Shown here piece after piece: positions 1 to 6,772 of a DNA stretch of 64,000 nucleotides (position 1 is the first letter of the stretch; every line of letters starts with the position of its first letter). Under the pieces are notes generated by a model. It was given only the letters and a program-made list of their open reading frames with translations. It was not told the DNA's origin and made no database searches. The translations under genes were made by a program, and so were the position numbers. Where the stretch lies: NCBI GenBank assembly GCA_937951615.1, contig CALFBH010000031.1, positions 86,255 to 150,254 on the forward strand, written 5' to 3'. The DNA is from an uncultured Saprospiraceae bacterium. GTDB lineage: Bacteria; Bacteroidota; Bacteroidia; Chitinophagales; Saprospiraceae.

Positions 1-513
1 TATATAAATTTTATCGTCGGTCAGTTGTATATCAGTTGGATAATGAAACTCACCCGCTGCTTTTCCTTTTTTGCCAAAAGCCGCCCAGGTATTGCCATCA
101 AAATATAAAATCCGGTGGTTATAAAAATCGGCAATTGCTATTTCTTTGCCGCGTACATCTACACCGGCAGGCGCGTCAAGACTATCCTGCATAGGCATAA
201 TCGTCTTTTCGCCATTTACAAATTTGATGATATGGTCGGAGCCATATTCGGGAATATAAATCGCATTCTCAGCACTCGCCAAGTGCATCGGACGTTCAAA
301 ACCGTCGAATGTATTTTTAACTTGACCATCTTTCGACAATTCGACCAGTCTGTTATTGTCTCCATCAGCTATCCAGATGTTTCCATTGGAATACGTCAGT
401 CCGATCGGCGTGATTTCGCCTAAGTCCACTGAGCTACTTTTTGTCCATTCTGCCCTTTTCTGGCAGGAAGTGAGGAGCAAGACCAGCGCGACAGGCAGGA
501 ATATATTTTTCAT
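1..513 (-). CDS. NHL-repeat-type lipoprotein, C-terminus beyond window edge
   Basis: The minus strand is open from an ATG at 511-513 to the left edge (171 codons, no stop), so only the N-terminal part is visible. The first 17 residues are a lipoprotein signal peptide with lipobox LLLTSC, so the mature protein is probably lipid-anchored in the envelope. What follows reads as NHL/SMP-30-like beta-propeller blades: repeated pieces such as NIWIADGDNNRLVELSKDG, AIYIPEYGSDHIIKF and IAIADFYNHRILYFDG, spaced about 40 residues apart. Such folds bind ligands or proteins; no catalytic motif is visible. It lies downstream of the HMA-domain gene and on its strand, separated by a long hairpin repeat, so it may or may not belong to the metal cluster. 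Confidence 0.8.
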   Translation of the reverse strand, partial: MKNIFLPVALVLLLTSCQKRAEWTKSSSVDLGEITPIGLTYSNGNIWIADGDNNRLVELSKDGQVKNTFDGFERPMHLASAENAIYIPEYGSDHIIKFVNGEKTIMPMQDSLDAPAGVDVRGKEIAIADFYNHRILYFDGNTWAAFGKKGKAAGEFHYPTDIQLTDDKIYI

Positions 514-539
514 GTAAATGAGTTTTTTATTGGTACAAA

Positions 540-725
540 AGGGGGTAAATACTCGATTGTTTCACTGCTTGATTGTTCGACTGTTTCATTGCTGAATTAC
601 TTCATTGTGTTAAAATACATTTTGCTATGCAAAATGTTGTGATAGAGTAATTATTACAAGAAAACAATCGAACAATTATGACAATCAAGCAATGAAACAA
701 TTCAGCAATCGAACAATGCAACAGT
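540..725. repeat. Long low-complexity hairpin with central palindrome
   Basis: The left arm (about 553-600) and right arm (about 661-724) are imperfect reverse complements, both built from words like CAATCGAACAATTCAGCAATG. The centre holds the palindrome CATTTTGC-TAT-GCAAAATG at 618-636. On the minus strand the C/A-rich arm is the one nearest the start codon at 513. This element fills the spacer between the two flanking genes. Confidence 0.8.
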
Positions 726-729
726 CCTT

Positions 730-1359
730 TTACTGCGCTCTATCATACTGACAACAGCCCGGCAAATTATTATACGTTTCCTTATCTGCTTTTGCTGTTT
801 TGGTATCATGCCCAGAGGTCGCAACCGCTTTTTCGACAGCCGCTTTCGATGTTTGCGTCGCATCAAAAGTAATGCTCACCTGCTGCGTTTCTTTGTCCCA
901 ACTGGCTGCTGTAACACCAGTCACGCTGCCTGCTGCTTTTTCTATTCTGGCCTGACACATACCACAGTTACCCGCTGCAAAAAAGCTAGCTTCTAAAATT
1001 TCACTGTCGCTACTGATTTGAGTGGCTTCTGCTAAGGTACTTTCTGTTGTACCGTCGGCTCTTTCCACCACTACACTAACTGGTGTATAACCCGCTACTT
1101 CTACCTGATTTTCTACCTTTTCAACGGTCAATGCTTTTTCAGCCGGATAGGTAAAGGTCATCATTCCTGTTTCCATTTCTATGGCTACTTTTTTGATGCC
1201 TTTAAACTCTTTGAATTTTTTCTCCAAACCATAGGCACAAAACGGACAGCCTAAGCCATCTACCTGTACGCTAAAATTGTCTGTTGTTTTGCTTTGTGCA
1301 TTTGCTGTGATGGTCATTCCAAAAAGCAATGCGGCTATGATGATGATTGAATATTTCAT
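730..1359 (-). CDS. Periplasmic protein with two heavy-metal-associated (HMA) domains
   Basis: The start is taken at the ATG at 1357-1359, which opens a clean signal peptide (MKYSIIIIAALLFGMTITANAQ). A longer reading from 1422 runs through repeat sequence and is unlikely. The mature protein has two HMA/MerP-like modules: the first with GLGCPFC (Cys38, Cys41), the second with GNCGMC (Cys132, Cys135). It ends with another Cys pair (PGCC, about 203-204). HMA modules bind Cu(I), Hg(II) or Zn(II) through CxxC, so a metal scavenger or chaperone in the periplasm is likely. The neighbours (outer-membrane barrel, HYC/CC/PP protein, HMA-AraC regulator) support metal homeostasis. Which metal cannot be told from the sequence. 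Confidence 0.85.
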   Translation of the reverse strand: MKYSIIIIAALLFGMTITANAQSKTTDNFSVQVDGLGCPFCAYGLEKKFKEFKGIKKVAIEMETGMMTFTYPAEKALTVEKVENQVEVAGYTPVSVVVERADGTTESTLAEATQISSDSEILEASFFAAGNCGMCQARIEKAAGSVTGVTAASWDKETQQVSITFDATQTSKAAVEKAVATSGHDTKTAKADKETYNNLPGCCQYDRAQ

Positions 1360-1392
1360 GTTATTTTTTAATTTAATTTTTAAATTTATAGT

Positions 1393-1455
1393 GTTGTCCT
1401 CGACTCCGCTCGGACAACTCATAATTGCAGTTGGTTGAGCGGAGCCGAAATCAAC
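1393..1455. repeat. Paired REP-like hairpins (TCGACTCCGCTC family)
   Basis: GTTGTCC at 1393-1399 pairs with GGACAAC at 1412-1418 around TCGACTCCGCTC. A second related unit, GTTGAGCGGAGCCGAAATCAAC, follows on the other strand (about 1433-1455). A fragment of the same family (GAGCGAAGTCGGA) recurs near 44370. Palindromic extragenic repeats of this kind are common in Bacteroidota. Confidence 0.6.
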
Positions 1456-1458
1456 TAC

Positions 1459-2238
1459 TTAAAAAACATACCTCGTTCCAAGAAACAAGCTATAATTCCG
1501 TTGTGTTTCCTCTGGAGTCGTTTGTACAAGAGGGGCTTGAATAGCGGCTTCCCAAGTCCACTGCCCTTTAGCGTATTGAATGCCTTGTGCATATAAAAGG
1601 GCGTAATCATTCGTTTCAGTAAACCAGCTACTTTGATATTCAAAATACAAATTAATCTGTTTGACTGGATAAGTTGGCTTCAATAAAGGCAATCCGAAAC
1701 CCAGTTTTTGGCGCAGTTCATCTGTATCAGCATTGGGAACTAAATTATACCCCAGTTCATTGGAAATACCGTATTTGATACTTTCATATCCGGCAATCAA
1801 TCCAACATAACTTTGATAGTGTCCGGTGCTGATGCCGTCGACATCCAACTTTTTACCTGTGGGCAAAGTCTGGAGTGTTTTTGCGACCATTCTAAACGTT
1901 TTACCTGTGTTGTCTTTTCTGTAAAACTGGTATTTGCCCAATAATTCTATGTCGCCCAAAGTGTTTCCGCTTTCCCCTAAAAGGTCATTTATCGCATAAT
2001 TCACGTAAGGAATATGCAGCCCAACTAATACATTATTGATTGGCAGATAATGCGCCATGAGTGGAACTTTCACAAAAGTGCCTTGCGCTGTATTGCGAAT
2101 TTCTGTGAGCGTTTTCAGTACAATTGTGCCTTCGCTCAACATAATCGGCTTATCACCTGTGATGGGTGGCCCTTGTGCGAAAGCAGCTACACTCCATAGG
2201 GTGCAGGCAATCATTGTCGCTACAATATATTTTATCAT
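1459..2238 (-). CDS. Outer-membrane beta-barrel protein (transporter / MetA-like)
   Basis: The 259-residue protein has an N-terminal signal peptide (ends about AFAQ, residue 22). The rest alternates amphipathic strands rich in aromatic residues and ends in the terminal Phe typical of BamA-inserted barrels (LFLGTRYVF). The region with GDIELLGKYQFY and GFGLPLLKP resembles the MetA-pathway/phenol-degradation barrel family, members of which often sit in metal-efflux clusters. The family match is my reading of the pattern. It lies 99 bp upstream of the two-HMA gene on the same strand and is probably co-transcribed with it. The substrate is unknown. Confidence 0.7.
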   Translation of the reverse strand: MIKYIVATMIACTLWSVAAFAQGPPITGDKPIMLSEGTIVLKTLTEIRNTAQGTFVKVPLMAHYLPINNVLVGLHIPYVNYAINDLLGESGNTLGDIELLGKYQFYRKDNTGKTFRMVAKTLQTLPTGKKLDVDGISTGHYQSYVGLIAGYESIKYGISNELGYNLVPNADTDELRQKLGFGLPLLKPTYPVKQINLYFEYQSSWFTETNDYALLYAQGIQYAKGQWTWEAAIQAPLVQTTPEETQRNYSLFLGTRYVF

Positions 2239-2250
2239 GTTTGCTAACTC

Positions 2251-2334
2251 GTACAGGCGGTTTTAACCGCCAAGTGTAGTATTTTATTTTATTTTATACA
2301 AATGAGGTTTACGACGGCTAAAGTCGTCGGTACG
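2251..2334. repeat. REP-like double hairpin bounded by GTAC
   Basis: GTAC, then the palindrome GGCGGTTTTAACCGCC, a spacer, then ACGACGGCTAAAGTCGTC and GGTAC. The same layout (outer GTAC, two inner palindromes, the second GACGGCTAAAGTCGT) is found inside a coding region at 31683-31739. A related single hairpin lies at 40074-40098. Confidence 0.7.
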
Positions 2335-2340
2335 ATTAAG

Positions 2341-2796
2341 CTATAAAAGGAAGGACTGAATAAGAACAGGAATGTCCCTAATCAGCGGGGGCGGTCTGTA
2401 ATTTTGAGCATGAAGAGACGTTTTTAAGACTAGTGGCAGATTTCCAGTATCCACCTGTTTGAGGCTAATCGTACTTAAATCGGAATCCGAATATTCGGTC
2501 GTTTGTATTTGTACCAAATCAGCATCTAGGGCTGCATAGATGGATTCGTTATTACAACAGTCTTTTTTACACTCCTGCGAAGCCATATCAGCTTTTGGTG
2601 CATGACAGCTTTTTTTCGCTTTGCTGCAATGCTTCATTTGCGCAAGCTGATGACAGGATTTGGCTTTGCCAAAGAGGTTGAAGGTTTTTAATTCTCCCTG
2701 GCAGTAGTGCATATCAATATTCAGCCCGACTGAGGTGACGAGCATTAGCATTGCGAGTAGCAAAGCAGTAATTTGATATGTTCTATTTTCTTTCAC
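2341..2796 (-). CDS. HYC/CC/PP-type small Cys-rich envelope protein
   Basis: The 151-residue protein has a hydrophobic N-terminal segment (residues 8-25), then the motif HYC (30-32), a run rich in Cys, His and Lys (residues 45-82) ending in DCC (79-81), and PPP at 135-137 in a tail that ends in hydrophobic residues. This combination fits the Bacteroidota family known as HYC_CC_PP, whose members occur beside heavy-metal efflux genes. Their biochemical role is not established. The Cys/His content suggests metal binding at or outside the inner membrane. A -7 box lies directly upstream. Confidence 0.75.
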   Translation of the reverse strand: MKENRTYQITALLLAMLMLVTSVGLNIDMHYCQGELKTFNLFGKAKSCHQLAQMKHCSKAKKSCHAPKADMASQECKKDCCNNESIYAALDADLVQIQTTEYSDSDLSTISLKQVDTGNLPLVLKTSLHAQNYRPPPLIRDIPVLIQSFLL

Positions 2797-2800
2797 AATA

Positions 2801-2808
2801 CAAATATA
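2801..2808 (-). promoter_or_regulatory. Bacteroidota -7 box (TATATTTG)
   Basis: Read on the minus strand, TATATTTG matches the TAnnTTTG box of the Bacteroidota primary sigma factor. It ends 5 bp before the ATG of the HYC/CC/PP gene. No clear TTG lies about 20 bp further upstream, so the leader would be very short and the call is tentative. Confidence 0.4.
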
Positions 2809-2909
2809 GCAATTTTTATGCCGCTATGCTTTACATAATTTTGGAAAAAGCTTGTATAATTTTTTTCTTGTTCTCTAAGCATATTAAATGATGAAATTAT
2901 TATTTGAAC

Positions 2910-3022
2910 GTTAAGTTCCCAGACAAAATTATCTATAATTTAAGTTTCGAATAAAAAACTAATTTCCAGTATTTTATGTCGTTTTAAACTTAAACTTAAT
3001 CTTGTACTTAAACTTACTTACT
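2910..3022. repeat. TTAAACTTAAACTT-family hairpin repeat
   Basis: The right arm consists of ACTTAAACTT words. The left part has ATCTATAATTTAAGTTTCG, a partial inverse. The same core, AATAAAAAACTAATT followed by CGTTTTAAACTTAAACTT, recurs at 30600-30697, so this is a dispersed copy. It fills the spacer between the AraC gene and the HYC/CC/PP gene. Confidence 0.65.
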
Positions 3023-3586
3023 TCACAATTCGTCTATAGATTTGCGAGACTGCGTAGTTGTTTTTTTGTATTGAGTGGGAGAAAGTCCGGTTACCTTTTT
3101 AAATTGATTGGACAAATGGGCAGTACTGCTATAGTTCAGTTTGAAAGCAATTTCTGATATGGTCATTTCGTCATAGCTCAACAGTTCTTTCACTTTTTCT
3201 ATTTTTTGCTGTTGCATGTATTTCTCAATCGTCGTGCCTTCTATTTTACTGAATGTTTTGCTGAGCTGGGAATAATCTTTATTCAAATGTTCGGACAGCG
3301 CAACCGAGAGTTTTCTATTCGAATGATGTTTATCATAATGAACAAATTCTATCAAAAAGGTCTTAATGGCATTGACCATTCTATGGTCTTTATCGTCTAA
3401 TAATTCAAATCCTAATGTTTTCAGTTTCTGGGCTAATTCTTGTTTTTGGGCTTCGTCAATGGGCATCGCCAGTCCTACTTCACCGAGTCGTATATCGTCA
3501 AAAGCAATTTCCATCTCGACAAATACTCCTTTGACGCTGGTAAGGCATCGAGGACAAACCATATTTTTTATTTGCAGTTGCGTCAT
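3023..3586 (-). CDS. AraC-family regulator with N-terminal CxxC (HMA-like) sensor
   Basis: The 187-residue protein has two parts. Residues 1-65 begin IKNMVCPRCL (Cys11, Cys14) and have the length and beta-alpha pattern of a degenerate HMA domain. Residues 70-180 form an AraC/XylS DNA-binding domain: a first helix-turn-helix around EHLNKDYSQLSKTFSK and a second around MTISEIAFKLNYSSTAHLSNQFKK, ending with the signature GLSPTQYKK. The usual AraC family sensor is far longer. Here a metal-binding CxxC module appears to replace it, which fits control of the surrounding metal genes (inference). Its ATG is one base from the stop of the upstream BNR lipoprotein gene, so the two are translated from one transcript. 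Confidence 0.85.
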   Translation of the reverse strand: MTQLQIKNMVCPRCLTSVKGVFVEMEIAFDDIRLGEVGLAMPIDEAQKQELAQKLKTLGFELLDDKDHRMVNAIKTFLIEFVHYDKHHSNRKLSVALSEHLNKDYSQLSKTFSKIEGTTIEKYMQQQKIEKVKELLSYDEMTISEIAFKLNYSSTAHLSNQFKKVTGLSPTQYKKTTTQSRKSIDEL

Positions 3587-3587
3587 T

Positions 3588-4850
3588 TTATAATTTTATC
3601 ATTGCCGTCTTTACAATTGTCGGGTTATCCACATGCACCCAGGCAAAAACGATTTTATTTTCATGTCGTACCATTTGCGGGAAACCGCTTTGTCGTCCCG
3701 GGTCCGTCGCTGCTACGGTGAAGCTCTCTCCTGTTTTTTCCTTTGCGCTCACTTTTACAGCTTTAATATCTGCACCGGTTTCACTTTCTTCCAGCCAACT
3801 GACGAGGGCTTCTTTATTGGCTAATAAAACGACATCGACTCTGCCCAATGGCTTGCCTTCATCTATTCTGACTGGTGGCGAGAATGTTGTACCGCTGTCT
3901 TCCGAGAAAGCAATTTTGACCTGCGCCTCCTCGCCTGCCATTGTGAACCATGCCACAACGACCTGTTTTCCTTTTGCTTTAATGACTGGTCCATTGACCG
4001 GACAACCTACAATTTGCCAGTTGTCTTTTGCTACCAAAACAGGTTGTGTCCATTTATTCCCGACTTGTTGAATAATCGAAATATCTCGTACCTCTTCATC
4101 GGAACGGTCACGATAAGCTACGATGACGCCTTGATCAGTTAGCGCAGCACTCGTTTGGCAACAATCACAAACCTTATTATCCAGCTCGACTTCATCGTAT
4201 AATTTCCCATTAGAATCGAAAGTTGCTGCTCGTAAAGTCATTGCGCCATGAGCGCCGTGTCCGTGGTCATCGTGTCCGTGACTATCGTGGTCCTCATGTC
4301 CTTCGCCTTTTGTGTTTCTGCCATCCAGCCAAGTAGCAAATATACGATTTGCGGAAAGCGGAATCATGCTCACAAAACCATGTTCGGCAGCTATGCCATC
4401 TTGATGAGGGATAAAAGATTCGCCCCAACTTGTACCGCCATCCTGCGATTGCGCAATATGTACATCGTAATCATACGTCCCTCCCGCGCTTTTTTGTAGC
4501 CAATGCGCAGCCAGCAAATTATCATCGCCCGCATAAGTTACCAGAGAAGGAAAATCAGCCCAATTGACAAACCAATCTGTCCCCGTAGCAATCGTTTTGG
4601 GAGCAGACCATTGGTCTTTTTCTAAGGTAGAGAATTGTAATGCTGTTGTGGAATCGTTCAGTTTTTCTACCCAGGACAGATAGACTTCTCCGTTTTCGTT
4701 GGTGAATAAGTTTGGCTCGCCGCCGGTTTTGCAGGGCGTGGGGATTTCTGTGATGGTCTGGCTTGCTACGACTGGATCTTTACTGGTATTTTGACAGGCT
4801 ATGAAATAGCAGAGGCAAAAGTAGAGGAATAATATCTTATACGGTTTCAT
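3588..4850 (-). CDS. BNR/sialidase-fold lipoprotein with His-rich loop
   Basis: The 420-residue protein has lipoprotein signal FIAC (Cys19). The body repeats Asp-box-like BNR units (SQDGGTSW, SEDSGTTF) spaced along a six-bladed propeller. An insertion at residues 185-201 is almost all His, Asp and Gly (HEDHDSHGHDDHGHGAH), followed by VCDCCQTS (Cys228, 230, 231). None of the Arg triad of true sialidases is obvious, so enzyme activity is doubtful. The His loop and Cys cluster suggest metal binding. It is the first gene of the unit with the AraC regulator. Confidence 0.75.
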   Translation of the reverse strand: MKPYKILFLYFCLCYFIACQNTSKDPVVASQTITEIPTPCKTGGEPNLFTNENGEVYLSWVEKLNDSTTALQFSTLEKDQWSAPKTIATGTDWFVNWADFPSLVTYAGDDNLLAAHWLQKSAGGTYDYDVHIAQSQDGGTSWGESFIPHQDGIAAEHGFVSMIPLSANRIFATWLDGRNTKGEGHEDHDSHGHDDHGHGAHGAMTLRAATFDSNGKLYDEVELDNKVCDCCQTSAALTDQGVIVAYRDRSDEEVRDISIIQQVGNKWTQPVLVAKDNWQIVGCPVNGPVIKAKGKQVVVAWFTMAGEEAQVKIAFSEDSGTTFSPPVRIDEGKPLGRVDVVLLANKEALVSWLEESETGADIKAVKVSAKEKTGESFTVAATDPGRQSGFPQMVRHENKIVFAWVHVDNPTIVKTAMIKL

Positions 4851-4874
4851 TTCCTAATGTTTAAATTTTATAGC

Positions 4875-4978
4875 TGTTTTGTCCATAGTCGATGGTCAAT
4901 AGTCCATAGTTGTCTTGTGTCTTGTCACGAAATAGGTTGACCTAAAATACTAAAAAACAGCCATCGACCACCACTGCA
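4875..4978. repeat. ATCGACCATGG-family hairpin repeat
   Basis: The left arm at 4880-4910 (CCATAGTCGATGGTCAATAG) and the right arm at about 4950-4972 (AACAGCCATCGACCACC) are partly complementary. The right-arm phrase AAACAGCCATCGACCA recurs at 35895 and, degenerate, at 6723, 40140 and 44470. Confidence 0.6.
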
Positions 4979-4997
4979 AACAGTGGTTATTTTTTTC

Positions 4998-5005
4998 TAT
5001 CTTTG
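4998..5005 (+). promoter_or_regulatory. Bacteroidota -7 box (TATCTTTG)
   Basis: TATCTTTG fits TAnnTTTG and lies 17 bp upstream of the DUF1801 start codon. A matching TTG at about 20 bp further upstream is not present. Confidence 0.45.
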
Positions 5006-5022
5006 AATAAATTCTAATCGAC

Positions 5023-5442
5023 ATGAAGCTAATTAAAAATGCTGATATAGCCGCTGTTTTCAATAATTATCCAGATACCATTTGCGAAAAGCTCTTCTAT
5101 CTTCGCCAATTAGTATTGGACACCGCATCGGAAACGGAAGGTGTGGATGAATTGGAAGAAACCCTGAAGTGGGGCGAACCCAGCTATCTTGCCAAGAAAG
5201 GAAGCACGATAAGAGTGGACTGGAAAAAATCAAAACCTGAGCAGTACGCGATGTATTTCAAATGTACGAGTCAATTAGTACCCACCTTCAAAGCGGTTTA
5301 TGGCAACAGGTTTAATTATGAAAAGAACAGGGCTATTGTGTTTAAGTTGGATGATGATATTCCTGTGGCGGAATTGAAGCATTGTATTGCGTTGGCTCTG
5401 ACTTATCATCGGGTGAAGCATTTGCCGATGTTGGGGGCGTGA
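5023..5442 (+). CDS. DUF1801 (YdhG-like) domain protein
   Basis: The 139-residue single-domain protein has the family motif LKWGEPSY (residues 48-55) followed by a beta strand set (STIRVDWKK, QYAMYFKC) and the C-terminal helix with ELKHCIALALTYHRVK. This is the YdhG/DUF1801 fold, related to frataxin-like CyaY proteins. Its biochemical role is not known. It stands alone behind its own -7 box. Confidence 0.8.
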   Translation: MKLIKNADIAAVFNNYPDTICEKLFYLRQLVLDTASETEGVDELEETLKWGEPSYLAKKGSTIRVDWKKSKPEQYAMYFKCTSQLVPTFKAVYGNRFNYEKNRAIVFKLDDDIPVAELKHCIALALTYHRVKHLPMLGA

Positions 5443-5459
5443 TTTTGTTAGGTTTTTTG

Positions 5460-5467
5460 TATATTTG
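5460..5467 (+). promoter_or_regulatory. Bacteroidota -7 box (TATATTTG)
   Basis: TATATTTG lies 28 bp upstream of the ATG of the kinase-like gene. A TTG occurs, but at 12 or 26 bp instead of about 20 bp upstream, so only the -7 box is supported. Confidence 0.4.
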
Positions 5468-5495
5468 AAGAAACAACAAACCCATCTCAAGCATT

Positions 5496-6020
5496 ATGAC
5501 CAAACGCCATCCGCTTACTTTATCATCGGGAGATAATAATATTGTTATCGCGCTCAATGACAATGAAGCTGGCAAGTTGTTCACAAATAATACCCGTTCT
5601 GATATAGGCTCGGAAGCGGAGAAAATGAAGATAGCTAATACCATCAACGGTCTAATCGTCAAATTTATTCGCCTTGATGTCAATGAAGAAATGAATGCAG
5701 ATATGCTGGTGATGGAGCGTTTGTATCCGCTGGACTATCGGGCTTACGAGTCTCAAAAACGGCTGTTGTGGTTTGATGTTTTTGAAGATGAAATAGAACA
5801 ATTGCATCAGGCAGGTTTTGCACATCGCGACCTTCGTCGTCCTTCTGATATGCCTGGTTTGCGTTATGATAATATTTTCCTTACGGAAAAAGGATTGCGT
5901 CTGATTGATGTGGGTATTTCAGCTTTGAAAACGCAAGTTGGAGAGCGACTTTTTGAGCGTTTTATTGAACAGGAGAAAAAGGAGATGGAAGAATTTAGGG
6001 ACTTTTTTCTGAATCGCTAA
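5496..6020 (+). CDS. Small protein-kinase-like protein
   Basis: The 174-residue protein retains only the catalytic half of a kinase fold. HRDL at residues 110-113 matches the catalytic loop, an Asn at 126 (RYDNIFLT) matches the metal-binding Asn, and DVG at 138-140 replaces the usual DFG. No glycine-rich loop is visible in the first 50 residues and the N-lobe is very short, so it resembles the LPS-kinase/RIO-like lineage more than a Ser/Thr kinase. It may phosphorylate a small molecule or lipid, or be a degenerate kinase. Neighbours give no clue. Confidence 0.6.
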   Translation: MTKRHPLTLSSGDNNIVIALNDNEAGKLFTNNTRSDIGSEAEKMKIANTINGLIVKFIRLDVNEEMNADMLVMERLYPLDYRAYESQKRLLWFDVFEDEIEQLHQAGFAHRDLRRPSDMPGLRYDNIFLTEKGLRLIDVGISALKTQVGERLFERFIEQEKKEMEEFRDFFLNR

Positions 6021-6064
6021 CTCAACAGATTTTATGTCTTTTTGGAAAACCATACACAAGAAAT

Positions 6065-6637
6065 ATGGAAGCAAAGAAACTGAATAATTTATCTATACAA
6101 GAATACACCAGTCTTGAAACAAGTACGGACACTAAATACGAATACCATGATGGTACTGTATTCGCTATGGCAGGCGGCACACTTAATCATGGTTTGATTT
6201 GTGGAAATATTTTTGGTGAGATGAGAAGTCAGTTGCGAAATAAGCAACAAAATTGTACGGTAATGAATAGCGAAATCAAGCTACATATTGCATCAAAAAA
6301 TGCCTTTTTATATCCTGATGCGATGGTGATTTGTGGAGAAATTGAAAAATCAGATAAAGAGTTGAATGCCGTGACCAATCCCATTGTCATTATAGAGGTC
6401 TTGTCGAAAAGTACAGAAAGTTATGATAGAGGCGATAAATTTTACCTATACCGCCAATTGAAAAGTTTGCAGGAATATATTCTGATTAATCAGAAAAAAG
6501 CCCTCGTCGAAGTCTATAAACGAGAAGCAGATTTATGGAAAATTACTCGATTTTCTGGATTGGATGACCTATTGCTAATTGATGCTTTGGGTATTTCTGT
6601 TGATTTGAAGGAGATTTATCAAAATGTGGTCTTTTAG
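6065..6637 (+). CDS. Uma2 family (DUF820) restriction-endonuclease-fold protein
   Basis: The 190-residue protein has the order expected for Uma2: N-terminal YEYHDGTVFAMAGGT, then LYPDAMVIC (the PD of a PD-(D/E)XK core), then IIEVLSKSTESYDRGDKF with catalytic Glu and Lys candidates, and LYRQLKSLQEYILI. Families of this type are abundant in cyanobacteria and Bacteroidota. Their physiological substrate is unsettled. It starts 44 bp after the kinase-like gene and could share its transcript. A hairpin follows downstream. Confidence 0.85.
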   Translation: MEAKKLNNLSIQEYTSLETSTDTKYEYHDGTVFAMAGGTLNHGLICGNIFGEMRSQLRNKQQNCTVMNSEIKLHIASKNAFLYPDAMVICGEIEKSDKELNAVTNPIVIIEVLSKSTESYDRGDKFYLYRQLKSLQEYILINQKKALVEVYKREADLWKITRFSGLDDLLLIDALGISVDLKEIYQNVVF

Positions 6638-6674
6638 TCTGGACTTCTATATTCCCACATCAATATTCCAGCTA

Positions 6675-6713
6675 CAAAAAAGCCCACACAAACCAAGTTC
6701 ATGTGGACTTTAT
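6675..6713 (+). terminator. Hairpin after Uma2 gene
   Basis: AAAAGCCCACA pairs imperfectly with TGTGGACTTT around a loop of about 15 bases, 38 bp after the Uma2 stop codon. The A-run and T-run on either side would let it act in both directions. Confidence 0.5.
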
Positions 6714-6720
6714 ATCTTAT

Positions 6721-6772
6721 AGAAAACAGCCCATCGTCCATGGACTATCGACTATCGACCAATCTTATCCAA
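6721..6772. repeat. Single arm of ATCGACCATGG-family repeat
   Basis: CCATCGTCCATGGACTATCG and CTATCGACC follow an AACAGC phrase. This is one arm of the hairpin family; it ends at the stop codon of the acyl-CoA dehydrogenase gene (6765-6767), which it slightly overlaps. Confidence 0.6.
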
